Source: Nocardia caishijiensis NBRC 108228 | GTDB taxonomy: Bacteria; Actinomycetota; Actinomycetes; Mycobacteriales; Mycobacteriaceae | Length of the DNA: 64,000 nt | Assembly (NCBI RefSeq): GCF_001612825.1 | Contig: NZ_BDBE01000025.1 | Coordinates: 558,001-622,000 of the forward strand | Direction: 5' to 3' | Shown here: positions 55,602 through 64,000 of the stretch, one piece after another | How the letters are laid out: each line of letters starts with the position of its first letter | How positions within the stretch are numbered: the first letter of the stretch is position 1 | Position numbers and translations under genes: made by a program | Notes under the pieces: model-generated | The model's input: the letters and a program-made list of their open reading frames with translations, nothing else | The model's database searches: none | Told to the model about the DNA's origin: nothing

Positions 55602-56375
55602 ATGCGAAACGAGGGTGCGGCGGGCCTGGCGACATTGCTCGCCCTGGCCGATTCACGCCTGCCCATCGGCGGGCACGTGCATTCCGGCGGTGTCGAGGAG
55701 GCGGTGTCCTCGGGTCTGCTGCGCGACAACGCGAGCGTCGAGCTGTACCTGCGCCGCCGCATCACCACGACCGGCCTGGTGACAGCCTCACTCGCCGCCG
55801 CCGTCTGCGCGGGCACGCTCACTCCCGAACGCGCCGACCTCGAAACCGATGCTCGCACACCATCTCCCGCCGCCCGCGCCGCCTCCCGCGCCCAGGGCCG
55901 CGGCCTTCTTCGTCTGGCCAAACAACTCTGGCCGAGTCCGGCCCACATGCGCGCCCCCGACAGCACGACAATCGGAACTGTCAACTCGCGGCCGAAGCAC
56001 GTCGGCGGCGCGGACAGCGGCGAGGGAACCGAGAACCCGGCCTCCGCCGAGACCGACTACCCGAACTGGTCCTCGGTCGGAACGCGCCCGCACCTGTCGA
56101 CGGTGTTCGGGCTGGTCGGCACAGCCTGCGGTGCGAGCCCGCGTGACCTGGCGGGCGTCGTCGTCTACACCACGCTCACCGGTGCCGCGACCGCCGCGCA
56201 ACGCCTCCTCGCCCTCGACCCCGCCGCCATCGCCGCGAGCACGCTGCGCCTGGCACCCCTGTGCGACCGGGTCGCCGCCGAGGCCGCCACGGGGTTGGCG
56301 GCGCTGTCGGACCCGTTGCAGGACGCGCTCGCCGAACGCCACCTCCACCGCGACATGCCCCTGTTCGCATCCTGA
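55602..56375 (+). CDS. ureF: Urease accessory protein UreF, with insertion
   Basis: This 257-residue UreF has [51 protein letters not shown] and the C-terminal [13 protein letters not shown]. With UreD and UreG it forms the complex that delivers nickel to apo-urease. Mycobacterial UreF is about 210 residues; this one has some 40 extra low-complexity residues (about 115-158) between LAKQLWPS and [10 protein letters not shown]. UreG follows 22 bases downstream. Confidence 0.93.
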   Translation: MRNEGAAGLATLLALADSRLPIGGHVHSGGVEEAVSSGLLRDNASVELYLRRRITTTGLVTASLAAAVCAGTLTPERADLETDARTPSPAARAASRAQGRGLLRLAKQLWPSPAHMRAPDSTTIGTVNSRPKHVGGADSGEGTENPASAETDYPNWSSVGTRPHLSTVFGLVGTACGASPRDLAGVVVYTTLTGAATAAQRLLALDPAAIAASTLRLAPLCDRVAAEAATGLAALSDPLQDALAERHLHRDMPLFAS

Positions 56376-56397
56376 ATCCCGAGAAGAAGGAGACTCC

Positions 56398-57105
56398 ATG
56401 CCGCCGCACCTGATCGATGGTGAACCGCACGATCACAGCCACGACCGGCCCAAGCGCGATCGGGTGCCCGGTGAGGCGCTGCGGGTCGGCATCGGCGGCC
56501 CGGTCGGTTCCGGCAAGACCGCGCTGGTCGCGGCGCTGTGCAGGCAGCTGCGCGACGAACTCTCCCTCGCGGTGCTGACCAACGATATCTACACCACCGA
56601 GGACGCCGACTTCCTGCGTCGCCACGCCGTGCTGCCCGACGAGCGGATCACCGCCGTGCAGACCGGCGGCTGCCCGCACACCGCCATCCGCGACGACATC
56701 ACCGCCAACCTCGACGCCATCGACGACCTGGTCGCGGCCAACCCCCCGCTGGACCTGATCCTCGTCGAATCCGGCGGCGACAACCTCACCGCCACCTTCT
56801 CCTCCGGCCTGATCGACGTGCAGATCTTCGTCGTCGACGTGGCGGGCGGCGACAAGGTGCCGCGCAAGGGCGGCCCCGGCGTCACCTTCTCCGACCTGCT
56901 CGTGGTCAACAAGACCGATCTCGCCCCGCTGGTCGGCGCCGACCTCGGGGTGATGGAACGCGACGCCGCCAAGGTGCGCGAGGGCAGGCCGACCGCGCTG
57001 ATCTCGCTCACCGAGGACCCGACCGCGGGCCCCGTGCTGGCCTGGGTGCGCGAGCAGTTGCGCGTCGCCACCGAACAGGACGCGGCCGCGGGCGTTGCGC
57101 ACTGA
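56398..57105 (+). CDS. ureG: Urease accessory GTPase UreG
   Basis: This 235-residue SIMIBI GTPase has a histidine-bearing N-terminus (HDHSHD), P-loop GGPVGSGKT (33-41), the metal-binding [11 protein letters not shown] and VVNKTDLAP. It supplies energy for nickel insertion into urease. The ATG at 56398 has AAGAAGGAGA upstream. The stop lies inside the start of ureD. Confidence 0.97.
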   Translation: MPPHLIDGEPHDHSHDRPKRDRVPGEALRVGIGGPVGSGKTALVAALCRQLRDELSLAVLTNDIYTTEDADFLRRHAVLPDERITAVQTGGCPHTAIRDDITANLDAIDDLVAANPPLDLILVESGGDNLTATFSSGLIDVQIFVVDVAGGDKVPRKGGPGVTFSDLLVVNKTDLAPLVGADLGVMERDAAKVREGRPTALISLTEDPTAGPVLAWVREQLRVATEQDAAAGVAH

Positions 57106-57760
57106 ACTGAGCATCGTCGCCGCCCCTGGCCTGCTCCCGCGCATCGACGCGGTCGGCGGCTTGGCCGGACGTCACACCGGGGCCGACACCGTGCATCTGA
57201 TCGGCACCGCCGCCACCCCGCTCGGCGGGGACGAACTCGACATCCGCATCGTGGTACGTCCGGGGGCGCGGCTGGTGGTGCGCTCGGTGGCGGCGACGAT
57301 CGCGTTGCCGAGTGCGGTGACACCGCGGTCGTCGGCGCGGTGGTACTTCGAGGTCGGTACCGGCGGCGAGCTGGATTTCGATCCTGAGCCGACCATCGTC
57401 GCGGGCGGCGCCGACCACCACATGGTGACGACCGTGGTGCTGGCCGTCGACGCGCGGCTACGGTTGCGTGAACGGGTGCAGCTCGGTCGCAGCGGTGAGG
57501 ACGGCGGCGGCTGGCGCGGCGATCTCGTGGCCGACGTGGCGGAGGTGCCGCTGCTGCGGCATCGTCTCGAGCTCGGGGCGGGAGCCGCGGCCGACGATCG
57601 CCTCGACGCGCCCCGTGCGATCGACAGCGAACTGGTCTACCCCGACGACCGCCCCGCCTGGGTCGGTGGTCTGGACGCGGTCCGCCTGCCGCTGGCCGCG
57701 GGTGGCTCGCTGGCGACGCGCACGAGCGCCCGCCTGCTCACTCCGGTAGCTGTGGGATAA
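57095..57760 (+). CDS. ureD: Urease accessory protein UreD
   Basis: This 221-residue UreD/UreH starts at a TTG ([18 protein letters not shown]), overlapping ureG by 11 bases. Blocks [23 protein letters not shown] and [26 protein letters not shown] are typical of the scaffold that binds apo-urease. It is near the length of mycobacterial UreD. A hairpin terminator follows. Confidence 0.92.
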   Translation: MRTELSIVAAPGLLPRIDAVGGLAGRHTGADTVHLIGTAATPLGGDELDIRIVVRPGARLVVRSVAATIALPSAVTPRSSARWYFEVGTGGELDFDPEPTIVAGGADHHMVTTVVLAVDARLRLRERVQLGRSGEDGGGWRGDLVADVAEVPLLRHRLELGAGAAADDRLDAPRAIDSELVYPDDRPAWVGGLDAVRLPLAAGGSLATRTSARLLTPVAVG

Positions 57761-57766
57761 CCGAAA

Positions 57767-57800
57767 GTGGTGGGAGCCGGACGTATCCGACTCCCACCAC
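57767..57800. terminator. Bidirectional hairpin terminator after ureD
   Basis: GTGGTGGGAGCCGGA and TCCGACTCCCACCAC form a 15-base stem with one mismatch and loop CGTA. It lies between the convergent ureD and secreted-protein genes. Confidence 0.8.
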
Positions 57801-57809
57801 GTCTGCGGG

Positions 57810-58622
57810 TCAGGCTTGGACGAGCTCGGGTTCCTCGGCGTCGACCGCGTCGGGGGTGACCCCGCGCGGCGGTGCGAGGAAACCGCTCGCGGCCCCGACC
57901 GCCGCGCCGACTCCGGCACCGACGACCGTCGCGGGCACCGACACCGCCATGTACCCGGCCATCCCGCCGAGGATCGGACCCGCCACCAGACCGACCGGCA
58001 GGAACACCACCCCGGCGACGAGCCCGGCCACGGCGCCCATGGTGCTGGCCATCATCGCGACCGGAATCGCCACGGTGGAACCGACCGCCGCGCCACGCGC
58101 CGCCGACCCGAGGGTCGATTCGGCGATGCGGTCGGACCGGCTGCGTTCGAGGCCGACCGAGTCCAGGAACGTCGCGAGGTTGGCCTCGGTGTTGGCCGCC
58201 GCGTCGTTGATCTGGATGGAGGTGTCGACCGGAACGAAGTCCGGCACCGGAACCTGCTGGTCACCGAAGCGGAACTGCCCCGGCGGCGGCAGGATCGGCG
58301 GTACCGGGGCCACCGCTTGGGGCGCGTGCAGCGGACCGACCGGAGACAGGTAGTCGGTCTCCGGCCCCGATCGCGACCACGCCAGGGAGCTGCGGGTGTT
58401 CGCGGGCATCGGCGGCACCACGTAGGGGGTGGCATTGGGTGCCGCCGCGTCGAACTCCGGCGCCACCGGGTGCTCGGGCTGGGTCACCGCCGCCTGGGCG
58501 GGATCGGCATTCGCGGTGCCCGTGCCGATCAGGGCCATGACCAGGGGTACCGCTCCCGCCGCGACGACCGAACCGACCTTCTGCCGCTGCGGGCTCGGCG
58601 CCCTGTGTTTCCCCGTCGCCAT
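57810..58622 (-). CDS. Secreted Ala/Gly-rich protein of unknown function
   Basis: This 270-residue protein has a signal peptide (GSVVAAGAVPLVMALIGTG, cleavage near NADPA at about 41), a proline-rich central part and a helical segment LATFLDSVGLERSRSDRIAEST. A glycine/alanine-rich hydrophobic C-terminal region with small-residue repeats follows (AGLVAGVVFLPVGLVAGPILGG). The latter resembles glycine-zipper sequences that pack in membranes. Frequent in Nocardia; function unknown. Confidence 0.78.
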   Translation of the reverse strand: MATGKHRAPSPQRQKVGSVVAAGAVPLVMALIGTGTANADPAQAAVTQPEHPVAPEFDAAAPNATPYVVPPMPANTRSSLAWSRSGPETDYLSPVGPLHAPQAVAPVPPILPPPGQFRFGDQQVPVPDFVPVDTSIQINDAAANTEANLATFLDSVGLERSRSDRIAESTLGSAARGAAVGSTVAIPVAMMASTMGAVAGLVAGVVFLPVGLVAGPILGGMAGYMAVSVPATVVGAGVGAAVGAASGFLAPPRGVTPDAVDAEEPELVQA

Positions 58623-58751
58623 AGATCACCTTTCATCCGGGGGATTTGGTCACACATATGACCTCCGACATTCGGACCGGTGCCGTGGGCGGATGGGTCC
58701 GAAACGTCGGCAACCCGCAATATCGGTGTGCCGGAAGGTAACCGGAAACGA

Positions 58752-58787
58752 CGAAGCCGGGCGGTCCGAGAGGACCACCCGGCTTCG
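58752..58787 (-). terminator. Hairpin terminator after ndh
   Basis: CGAAGCCGGGCGGTCC and GGACCACCCGGCTTCG pair over 15 of 16 positions around GAGA, 13 bases past the ndh stop. Confidence 0.85.
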
Positions 58788-58799
58788 CGAGCAGACGTG

Positions 58800-60218
58800 C
58801 TACCCGGACTTGCGCTCGTCGATCTGTTTGCGCCCCGACGGCGGGGCGCCGAGGTGGGCGGCGAGTTCGTCGGCCTCGGAGACGTCGGAGTTGACCTCCT
58901 CGATCGCCAGCCGGGCGAACACCCACTGCTCGGTCGCCGCCATCTGACCGCGATTGCGGCCGAGGAACGAGACGAACCAGCCGATCACGGTGACGATCCG
59001 GCTGCGGTAACCCACCAGGTAGTACAGGTGCAGCGCCAACCACGCCAGCCAGGCGAGGAACCCACTGAACTCGAGCTTGCCGATCTGGCAGACCGCGTCG
59101 AACCGCGAGATCGTCGCCATCGAGCCCTTGTTGAAGTACTTGAACGGCTTGCGCTCGGCCGGGGTCTGACCCTTCAGCCCGGCCTTGATGGCTTTGGCCG
59201 CGTAGGTGGAACCCTGGATCGCGCCCTGCGCCTGCCCGGGTACACCCGGCACCGACATCAGGTCGCCGACCACGAACACATTCGGATGACCCTTGACCGT
59301 GAGGTCCGGTTCGACGATCACGCGCCCGGCCCGGTCCACCTCGGTACCGTCGGAGCGTTCGGCGATCATCTTGCCCAGCGGGCTGGCCTGCACACCCGCC
59401 GACCACACCTTGCACATCGCCTCGATGCGGCGGGTGCTGCCGTCCTTGTCCTTGACGACCACGCCGTGCGCGTCGACATCGGTCACCATGGCGTTGAGCT
59501 GGATCTCCACGCCCATCTTCGCGAGCCGCTTGGCGGCCTTGGCGCCGAGTTTGGGGCCCATCGGGCCGAGGACCGCACCGGCGCCCTCGAGCAGGATGAC
59601 GCGCGCGTCGCGCGGGTCGATGGTGCGGAAGGTGCCGTCGAGGGTGCGGTCGGCGAGTTCGGCGATCTGCCCGGCCAGCTCCACACCGGTCGGACCGGCG
59701 CCGACGACGATGAAGGTGAGCAGCCGATCGCGCTCCTCCTGTGTCTCGGCCAGCTCGGCCTGTTCGAAGGCGCCGAGGATGCGCGCGCGCAGCTCGAGGG
59801 CGTCGTCGATGGTCTTCATACCGGGCGCGTAGGTGGCGAAGTGGTCGTTACCGAAGTACGACTGCTGCGCGCCGGTGGCGACGATCAGGCTGTCGTAGGG
59901 CGTCACCGTGTCGCGGTTGAGCAGGCGCGAGGTGACCTGCTGGTTCTTCAGGTCGACGTCGACCACGTCGCCCATCAGCACCTGCGCGTTCTTCTGCTTG
60001 CGCAGCACGAGGCGGGTGGCGGGGGCGATCTCGCCGGTCGACAGGATGCCGGTGGCCACCTGGTACAGCAGCGGCTGGAACAGGTGGGTCGACGTCTTGG
60101 AGATCAGCGTGACGTCGACATCGGCCCTGCGCAGGTGCCTGGTGCCGAACAACCCGCCGAAGCCGGAACCGATCACCACCACGCGGTGTCGCTGGTTCCC
60201 GACAGACTGAGTGCTCAT
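58800..60218 (-). CDS. ndh: Type II NADH dehydrogenase (NDH-2)
   Basis: This 472-residue flavoprotein has an FAD-binding VVIGSGFGGLFGTRHL (15-30), the quinone-site region STHLFQPLLYQVATG, the NADH-binding FIVVGAGPTGVELAGQIAE and GHPNVFVVGDLM. C-terminal amphipathic and hydrophobic segments (GFLAWLAWLALHLYYLVGY) attach it to the membrane. It passes electrons from NADH to menaquinone without pumping protons. Start MSTQS at 60218. Position next to ureD matches Rv1853-Rv1854c (ndh). Confidence 0.96.
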   Translation of the reverse strand: MSTQSVGNQRHRVVVIGSGFGGLFGTRHLRRADVDVTLISKTSTHLFQPLLYQVATGILSTGEIAPATRLVLRKQKNAQVLMGDVVDVDLKNQQVTSRLLNRDTVTPYDSLIVATGAQQSYFGNDHFATYAPGMKTIDDALELRARILGAFEQAELAETQEERDRLLTFIVVGAGPTGVELAGQIAELADRTLDGTFRTIDPRDARVILLEGAGAVLGPMGPKLGAKAAKRLAKMGVEIQLNAMVTDVDAHGVVVKDKDGSTRRIEAMCKVWSAGVQASPLGKMIAERSDGTEVDRAGRVIVEPDLTVKGHPNVFVVGDLMSVPGVPGQAQGAIQGSTYAAKAIKAGLKGQTPAERKPFKYFNKGSMATISRFDAVCQIGKLEFSGFLAWLAWLALHLYYLVGYRSRIVTVIGWFVSFLGRNRGQMAATEQWVFARLAIEEVNSDVSEADELAAHLGAPPSGRKQIDERKSG

Positions 60219-60301
60219 CGTCCTGACTCCTCGGCTGACTGGGGCTCGACCCCGCAATGATGGTGACAGGTTACAAGATCGACCTTACGGGACGTGACGC
60301 C

Positions 60302-61201
60302 TCAGCGACCCGCAAGAAGCAGTTGGGCGACCTTGGTGTCGGTCTCGGCGCCCTCGGTGTAGCCGCCGTCGGCGCCGAGCGCGTTCATGATGGCCAGGGT
60401 GTAGCGCTCGCCGTCACCGGCGACGCCGACCGAGTTCACCACCCAGCCGTCGGCCTCGGCAGACCAGCCGTTCTTCAGGCCGGGACGCATCGCCGCGCCC
60501 GCGCCCCACACACCCCAGTGCTGGTTGGAGTCGACCGAGCGCATCCGGTCGAGCAGGTAGGCCAGGTCGTCGGGGTGCATGGTGTCGAGGATGGTGTTCA
60601 TCAGCCGGTCCAGGTCGGCGGCGGTGCATTTCTGGAACGACCAGTCCGGGAACAGCGCGGTGTTGGTCGGCTGCGGGATCAGGCTGACCATGCCGTAGGT
60701 GCGGAAGGCGTTGTTGTAGGCCATCCGGTCGAAGCCGATGTACTTGTGCCACAGCACATCCGTGGCCTGGTCGTTGGAGGTGGCCAGCATCGCCTCGATA
60801 TTGCCCCGGTCCTCCGGTGACAGCGCGATGGCGCCGACCCGGGCCCGGTTGAGCAGGTCGGCGGCGATGGCCAGCTTGATCGTCGAGGCGGTCCACACCT
60901 GGTTCTCGGCGTGCTCGTTGGCGTAGAGGCCGCCGGTGACGCGGTCGCGCAGCACGTAGCCGACGACGCCGGGGCGACCGGCCAGGTAGCTGTTCACCTT
61001 CGCGATCCGCGAACTCATGTCGCAGTCGAACCCGGGCAGGCACGCCTGGGTCAGGACCGGCGCGGCCTGCGCGGTGGTGGTGAGCACCGGGACGCCCGGG
61101 GTGAGGGCGGTCGCGGCGGCGAGGAGACAGGCTGTTGCTGCGACCCGGGAAACGACGCGGGTGGCGGGGGAACGGTCACGCACGAGGGTCCACACTGGCA
61201 C
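60302..61201 (-). CDS. Secreted class A beta-lactamase-like serine hydrolase
   Basis: This 299-residue protein has an N-terminal signal (about 15-47) and the serine-hydrolase motifs S106-T-I-K109 (SxxK), S142-N-D (SxN-like) and a KNGW (KxG-like) near the end. This is the class A beta-lactamase/transpeptidase-like fold. True beta-lactamases have an ExxLN omega loop, which is not obvious here, so it may be a lipid or peptidoglycan hydrolase related to mycobacterial LppW-type proteins. Nearby cysteines (C54, C60) may pair. Confidence 0.82.
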   Translation of the reverse strand: MPVWTLVRDRSPATRVVSRVAATACLLAAATALTPGVPVLTTTAQAAPVLTQACLPGFDCDMSSRIAKVNSYLAGRPGVVGYVLRDRVTGGLYANEHAENQVWTASTIKLAIAADLLNRARVGAIALSPEDRGNIEAMLATSNDQATDVLWHKYIGFDRMAYNNAFRTYGMVSLIPQPTNTALFPDWSFQKCTAADLDRLMNTILDTMHPDDLAYLLDRMRSVDSNQHWGVWGAGAAMRPGLKNGWSAEADGWVVNSVGVAGDGERYTLAIMNALGADGGYTEGAETDTKVAQLLLAGR

Positions 61202-61238
61202 ATCGGCGGCCCCGACGCACCCTTCGCTGCCGAATCGT

Positions 61239-61255
61239 CACAAAGCGGCCTTGTG
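61239..61255. promoter_or_regulatory. Palindrome upstream of the beta-lactamase-like gene
   Basis: CACAAAGCGGCCTTGTG is a near-perfect dyad (CACAA and TTGTG outer arms) 38 bases upstream of the start. It does not match the BlaI pattern at 28944. The binding protein is unknown. Confidence 0.35.
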
Positions 61256-61271
61256 GCACACCGGGATTGGA

Positions 61272-61478
61272 TCAGTGATGTGCGGCGTGCGGGGTGGCGA
61301 TGGGGCAGCCGTTGAGCCGGTGGCAGTGTTCGAACGCCTCGCCGTGGCGGTTCAGCGGCCAGGAGTGCAGCACCTGGTCGGGGCCGTATCGCCGGGAGTT
61401 GATGAGTTCCCAGCGGGCGCCTGCTCGGCGGACGACGAACCCGCCGTCGGGAACCAGGGCAATCACCTGCGCGATCAT
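61272..61478 (-). CDS. Small conserved-looking hypothetical protein
   Basis: This 68-residue protein starts MIAQVIALVPDGGFVVRRAG and ends with a His/Cys-rich tail (HGEAFEHCHRLNGCPIATPHAAHH) that could bind metal. No membrane segment. The ATG at 61478 lacks a strong ribosome site but the frame has good codon bias. It lies upstream of the beta-lactamase-like gene on the same strand. Function unknown. Confidence 0.55.
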   Translation of the reverse strand: MIAQVIALVPDGGFVVRRAGARWELINSRRYGPDQVLHSWPLNRHGEAFEHCHRLNGCPIATPHAAHH

Positions 61479-61668
61479 GAACCGAACCCGCCTTTCGCAC
61501 TGCGGTCGAACCGTCCCACCCGAGCCAGCAGAGTCCCACGCCCCGGCTCCGGCCTGGCGCAGGCGGGGCCGGTAACGCGTTGCAGTGTGGTCTATTTCAC
61601 TAGCCCTTGCCGCCGGTAGGGGCGGGGTCGCATGATTGCGGGTCGGTCGCTGGGCGTATAAACGACGG

Positions 61669-64000
61669 ATGCCGTTGCACCTCCATCGCGCCGAACGCGC
61701 CGACGCGCTGGCCGACGGGCTCGGACAGGTGCTCGCGGTCGCGCCCGCCGATCCGTTCGCCCCCGAGGTGGTCGCGGTTCCGGCGAAGGGTGTCGAGCGC
61801 TGGCTGGCGCAGCGGTTGTCCGGCGTGCTCGGCGTGGGTGCCACCGGTGACGGTGTGGCCGCCAACATCTCGTTCCCCTCGCCCGCGGCGCTGGTCGCCG
61901 ACGTGCTCGCGGTCGCGAACGGCATCGCCCCCGAGGACGACCCGTGGTCCGGGCAGCGGCTGGTGTGGGCGGTGCTGCGGGTGATCGACGAGGTGGCCGC
62001 CGAACCGTGGGCGGCGGTGCTGGCCCGTCACCTCGGTCTGCCCGGCGGCGACCACCGTCTCGGCAGGCGCTACTCCACCGCCGCCCACCTGGGCGCCCTG
62101 TTCGACTCCTATGCCGCCCAGCGTCCGCGTGTGTTGCTCGACTGGGTGGCGGGCATCGACGGTGACGGCGCGGGTGGCCGGGTGCCCGACGACCTGGCCT
62201 GGCAGCCGAAGCTGTGGCGCGCACTGCGCACGGCCATCGGCTCCCCGAGCCCGGCCGAGCGCCTCGCCGACGCCTGTGGTCGGCTGCGCGTCGACCCCGC
62301 GGCCGTCGACCTGCCCGAGCGCCTGTCGCTGTTCGGTCTCACCCGCCTGCCCGTCGACCAGCTCGCGGTCTTCACGGCCCTCGCCGCCCATCGCGAGGTG
62401 CACCTGTGGCTGGCACATCCGAGCCCGGTGCTGTGGACGGCACTCGCCGATGTCGCCGGACACGGTGCGACCGGCAACGCATCGTCGCCGCGGTCCGGTC
62501 TGGCGTCGCCGAGCACGGCCGCGGCTACGGCGTGGCCCCGGTCGGCCGATCGGACCGCGGATCGCGTTTCGCACCCCTTGCTCGCCGGACTCGGCCGCGA
62601 CGTCCGGGAGCTGGAGCAGCGGCTGAAACCGTTGCTGGACAGCGATAGTCATCTCCCGGCGCGACTCGATCCGACGACCCTGCTCGGGCGGGTGCAGTGC
62701 GCGATCCGCGACGACCGTGCCCCGGCGGCGGGGGCGGCGCCGGACGGCAGCATCGAGGTACACGCCTGTCACGGTGCGGCCAGGCAGGTGGAGGTACTGC
62801 GGGATCTGTTGCTGCGCACGTTCACCGCCGACCCGACACTGGAACCGCGCGACGTGCTCATCATGTGCCCGGACGTGGAGGCCTACGCCCCGCTGGTGCG
62901 GGCGGCGTTCGGGCAGCGCGGATCGGGCACGGGAGACCAACCCGTAGCCGGGGAACATCCGGCCCATCAGCTGCGGGTGCGGTTGGCCGACCGGGGCCGT
63001 GCGGTGACCAACCCGATGCTCGCGGTGGTGATCGACCTGCTCGAACTGGCCGACGGGCGCGTCACCGTGACGCAGGTCCTCGACCTGGCCGCCGCCGAAA
63101 GCGTGCGCCGCCGTTGCGGTTTCGACGACGACGACATCGAACGGCTGCGCGGCTGGGCCGCCGAGTCCGGTGCGCGCTGGGGTATCGGGCAGCGCCAGCG
63201 CGAAGCGTTCGGCCTGGCCGACTTCGCCCAGAACACCCTCAACGCCGCCGTGGATCGCATCCTGCTCGGCGTCACTGCCGACGAGTCCGGTGACGACTGG
63301 CTCGACCTGGCGCTGCCCCTCGACGACGTCGACTCCAACGACGTCGACCTGGCGGGGCGCTTCGCCGAGTTCGTCGACCGGGTGGCGGTCTGCCTTCGGG
63401 ACCTGCGCGGGCCCCGGCCCGCCGCGCAGTGGACGTCGGTGCTGCTGCGCGCGCTCGAGCTGCTCACCGATGTGCCGGACTCCTACGCCTGGGTCCGGGC
63501 CGAGGCGCGCCGCGAGATCGTCGCCGCCACCGAACACGCGGGTGACGCACCCCTGCGGCTTGCCGATGTCGCGGTGCTGTTGACCGCCCGGCTCGCGGGC
63601 GCGCCCGGCCGCGCCAACTTCCGCACCGGTGAGCTCACGGTGTGCTCGCTGGTCCCCATGCGATCGGTGCCGCACCGGGTGGTGGTACTGCTCGGCCTCG
63701 ACGACGACATCTTCCCGCGTACCGGCAGCGTCGACGGCGACGACCTGCTGGCCCGCGACCCGCTGATCGGTGAACGCGACGCCCGCAGCGAGGACCGGCA
63801 GCTGCTGCTCGACGCGATCATGGCTGCCACCGAACAGCTGCTGGTGCTGCACACCGGCGCCGACCCGGTCACCGGTGCGGCCCGCCCGCCCGCTGTCCCG
63901 GTGGCCGAACTACTCGACGTGCTCGCCACCCACGTGGGCTCGGCCGCGATGCCCGACGTGCACATCCGGCATCCGCTCCAGGCCTTCGACCGACGCAATT
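61669..64000 (+). CDS. recC: RecC subunit of exonuclease V, 3' end outside window
   Basis: My translation from the ATG at 61669 runs to the window end (777 residues seen; RecC is about 1,100). It starts MPLHLHRAERADALADGLGQ, with VVAVPAKGVERWLAQRLS, GLTRLPVDQLAVFTALAAHREVHLWLAHPS, CHGAARQVEVLRDLLL, DVLIMCPDVEAYAPLVRAAF and SVPHRVVVLLGLDDDIFPR, all RecC landmarks. It recognises Chi-like sites and holds the inactive nuclease/helicase folds in RecBCD. recB and recD are expected beyond the window. Confidence 0.93.
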   Translation, partial: MPLHLHRAERADALADGLGQVLAVAPADPFAPEVVAVPAKGVERWLAQRLSGVLGVGATGDGVAANISFPSPAALVADVLAVANGIAPEDDPWSGQRLVWAVLRVIDEVAAEPWAAVLARHLGLPGGDHRLGRRYSTAAHLGALFDSYAAQRPRVLLDWVAGIDGDGAGGRVPDDLAWQPKLWRALRTAIGSPSPAERLADACGRLRVDPAAVDLPERLSLFGLTRLPVDQLAVFTALAAHREVHLWLAHPSPVLWTALADVAGHGATGNASSPRSGLASPSTAAATAWPRSADRTADRVSHPLLAGLGRDVRELEQRLKPLLDSDSHLPARLDPTTLLGRVQCAIRDDRAPAAGAAPDGSIEVHACHGAARQVEVLRDLLLRTFTADPTLEPRDVLIMCPDVEAYAPLVRAAFGQRGSGTGDQPVAGEHPAHQLRVRLADRGRAVTNPMLAVVIDLLELADGRVTVTQVLDLAAAESVRRRCGFDDDDIERLRGWAAESGARWGIGQRQREAFGLADFAQNTLNAAVDRILLGVTADESGDDWLDLALPLDDVDSNDVDLAGRFAEFVDRVAVCLRDLRGPRPAAQWTSVLLRALELLTDVPDSYAWVRAEARREIVAATEHAGDAPLRLADVAVLLTARLAGAPGRANFRTGELTVCSLVPMRSVPHRVVVLLGLDDDIFPRTGSVDGDDLLARDPLIGERDARSEDRQLLLDAIMAATEQLLVLHTGADPVTGAARPPAVPVAELLDVLATHVGSAAMPDVHIRHPLQAFDRRN

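Noticed and set aside
60302..61201. Functional penicillin-hydrolysing BlaC under BlaI control
   Set aside because: The omega-loop ExxLN motif is not evident and the upstream palindrome does not match the BlaI dyad.
61600..63852. A 750-residue reverse-strand frame
   Set aside because: Antisense to recC, which has clear family motifs in the forward frame.

Overview
The window is high-GC actinobacterial DNA that looks chromosomal, from a mycolic-acid producer of the order Mycobacteriales; Nocardia fits best. Supporting content: fabG1-inhA (mycolic acid FAS-II), an antigen-85-type mycolyltransferase, a WS/DGAT acyltransferase, EspC/WXG-type ESX substrates, IdeR-type iron boxes, and gene order matching two blocks that I recall from Mycobacterium tuberculosis (Rv1479-Rv1488 and Rv1841c-Rv1854c). 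I see no rRNA, tRNA, CRISPR array, phage or intact insertion sequence.

Block 1 (about 1-11,850). A membrane protein cut by the window edge is followed by moxR, a DUF58 protein and a VWA protein (overlapping start and stop codons), then fabG1, inhA and hemH, a small lipoprotein, a Pro/Gln-rich membrane protein, an Rv1486c-like gene, a DUF3097 gene, and an NfeD/SPFH pair.

Block 2 (11,870-21,500) is more variable: a divergent MoeA, a PEP-mutase/isocitrate-lyase-family enzyme, a coupled pair of LVIVD propeller and DUF305 protein, a BCCT transporter, a decayed amidohydrolase pseudogene and an AI-2E-type exporter.

Block 3 (21,570-28,960) returns to conserved order: two CNNM/CorC-type proteins, guaB1, a DEAD-box helicase, then an M56 peptidase and a BlaI repressor with a BlaI-type operator.

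Block 4 (28,980-39,760) is accessory. It holds an iron-siderophore ABC transporter (two permeases and an ATPase) divergent from a FhuF-like gene across an IdeR box; an APC permease; a lipid/envelope operon reading two tiny acidic peptides, antigen-85 homologue, WS/DGAT; gene debris; and an L,D-transpeptidase.

Block 5 (39,740-57,800) starts with an iron box and a PaaI-type thioesterase, then a TetR/SnoaL pair, then ureABC behind a GlnR-like box. The urease operon is split: ureFGD lie 11.4 kb further on. The inserted DNA carries a YbaB/EspC/WXG secretion-substrate trio, an O-methyltransferase, an HxlR regulator divergent from alaA across twin operators, a P450, an MDR reductase, a DUF418 protein and a TetR/MFS pair.

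Block 6 (57,800-64,000) holds a secreted Ala/Gly-rich protein, ndh (type II NADH dehydrogenase), a class A beta-lactamase-like protein, a small hypothetical gene and the 5' part of recC, cut by the window end.

The most original signal is the pair of 37-38 residue signal-less acidic peptides upstream of a mycolyltransferase gene. They resemble in kind the mycoloylated PorA/PorH channel peptides of corynebacteria. The interrupted urease operon with its orphan type VII substrate module is second.
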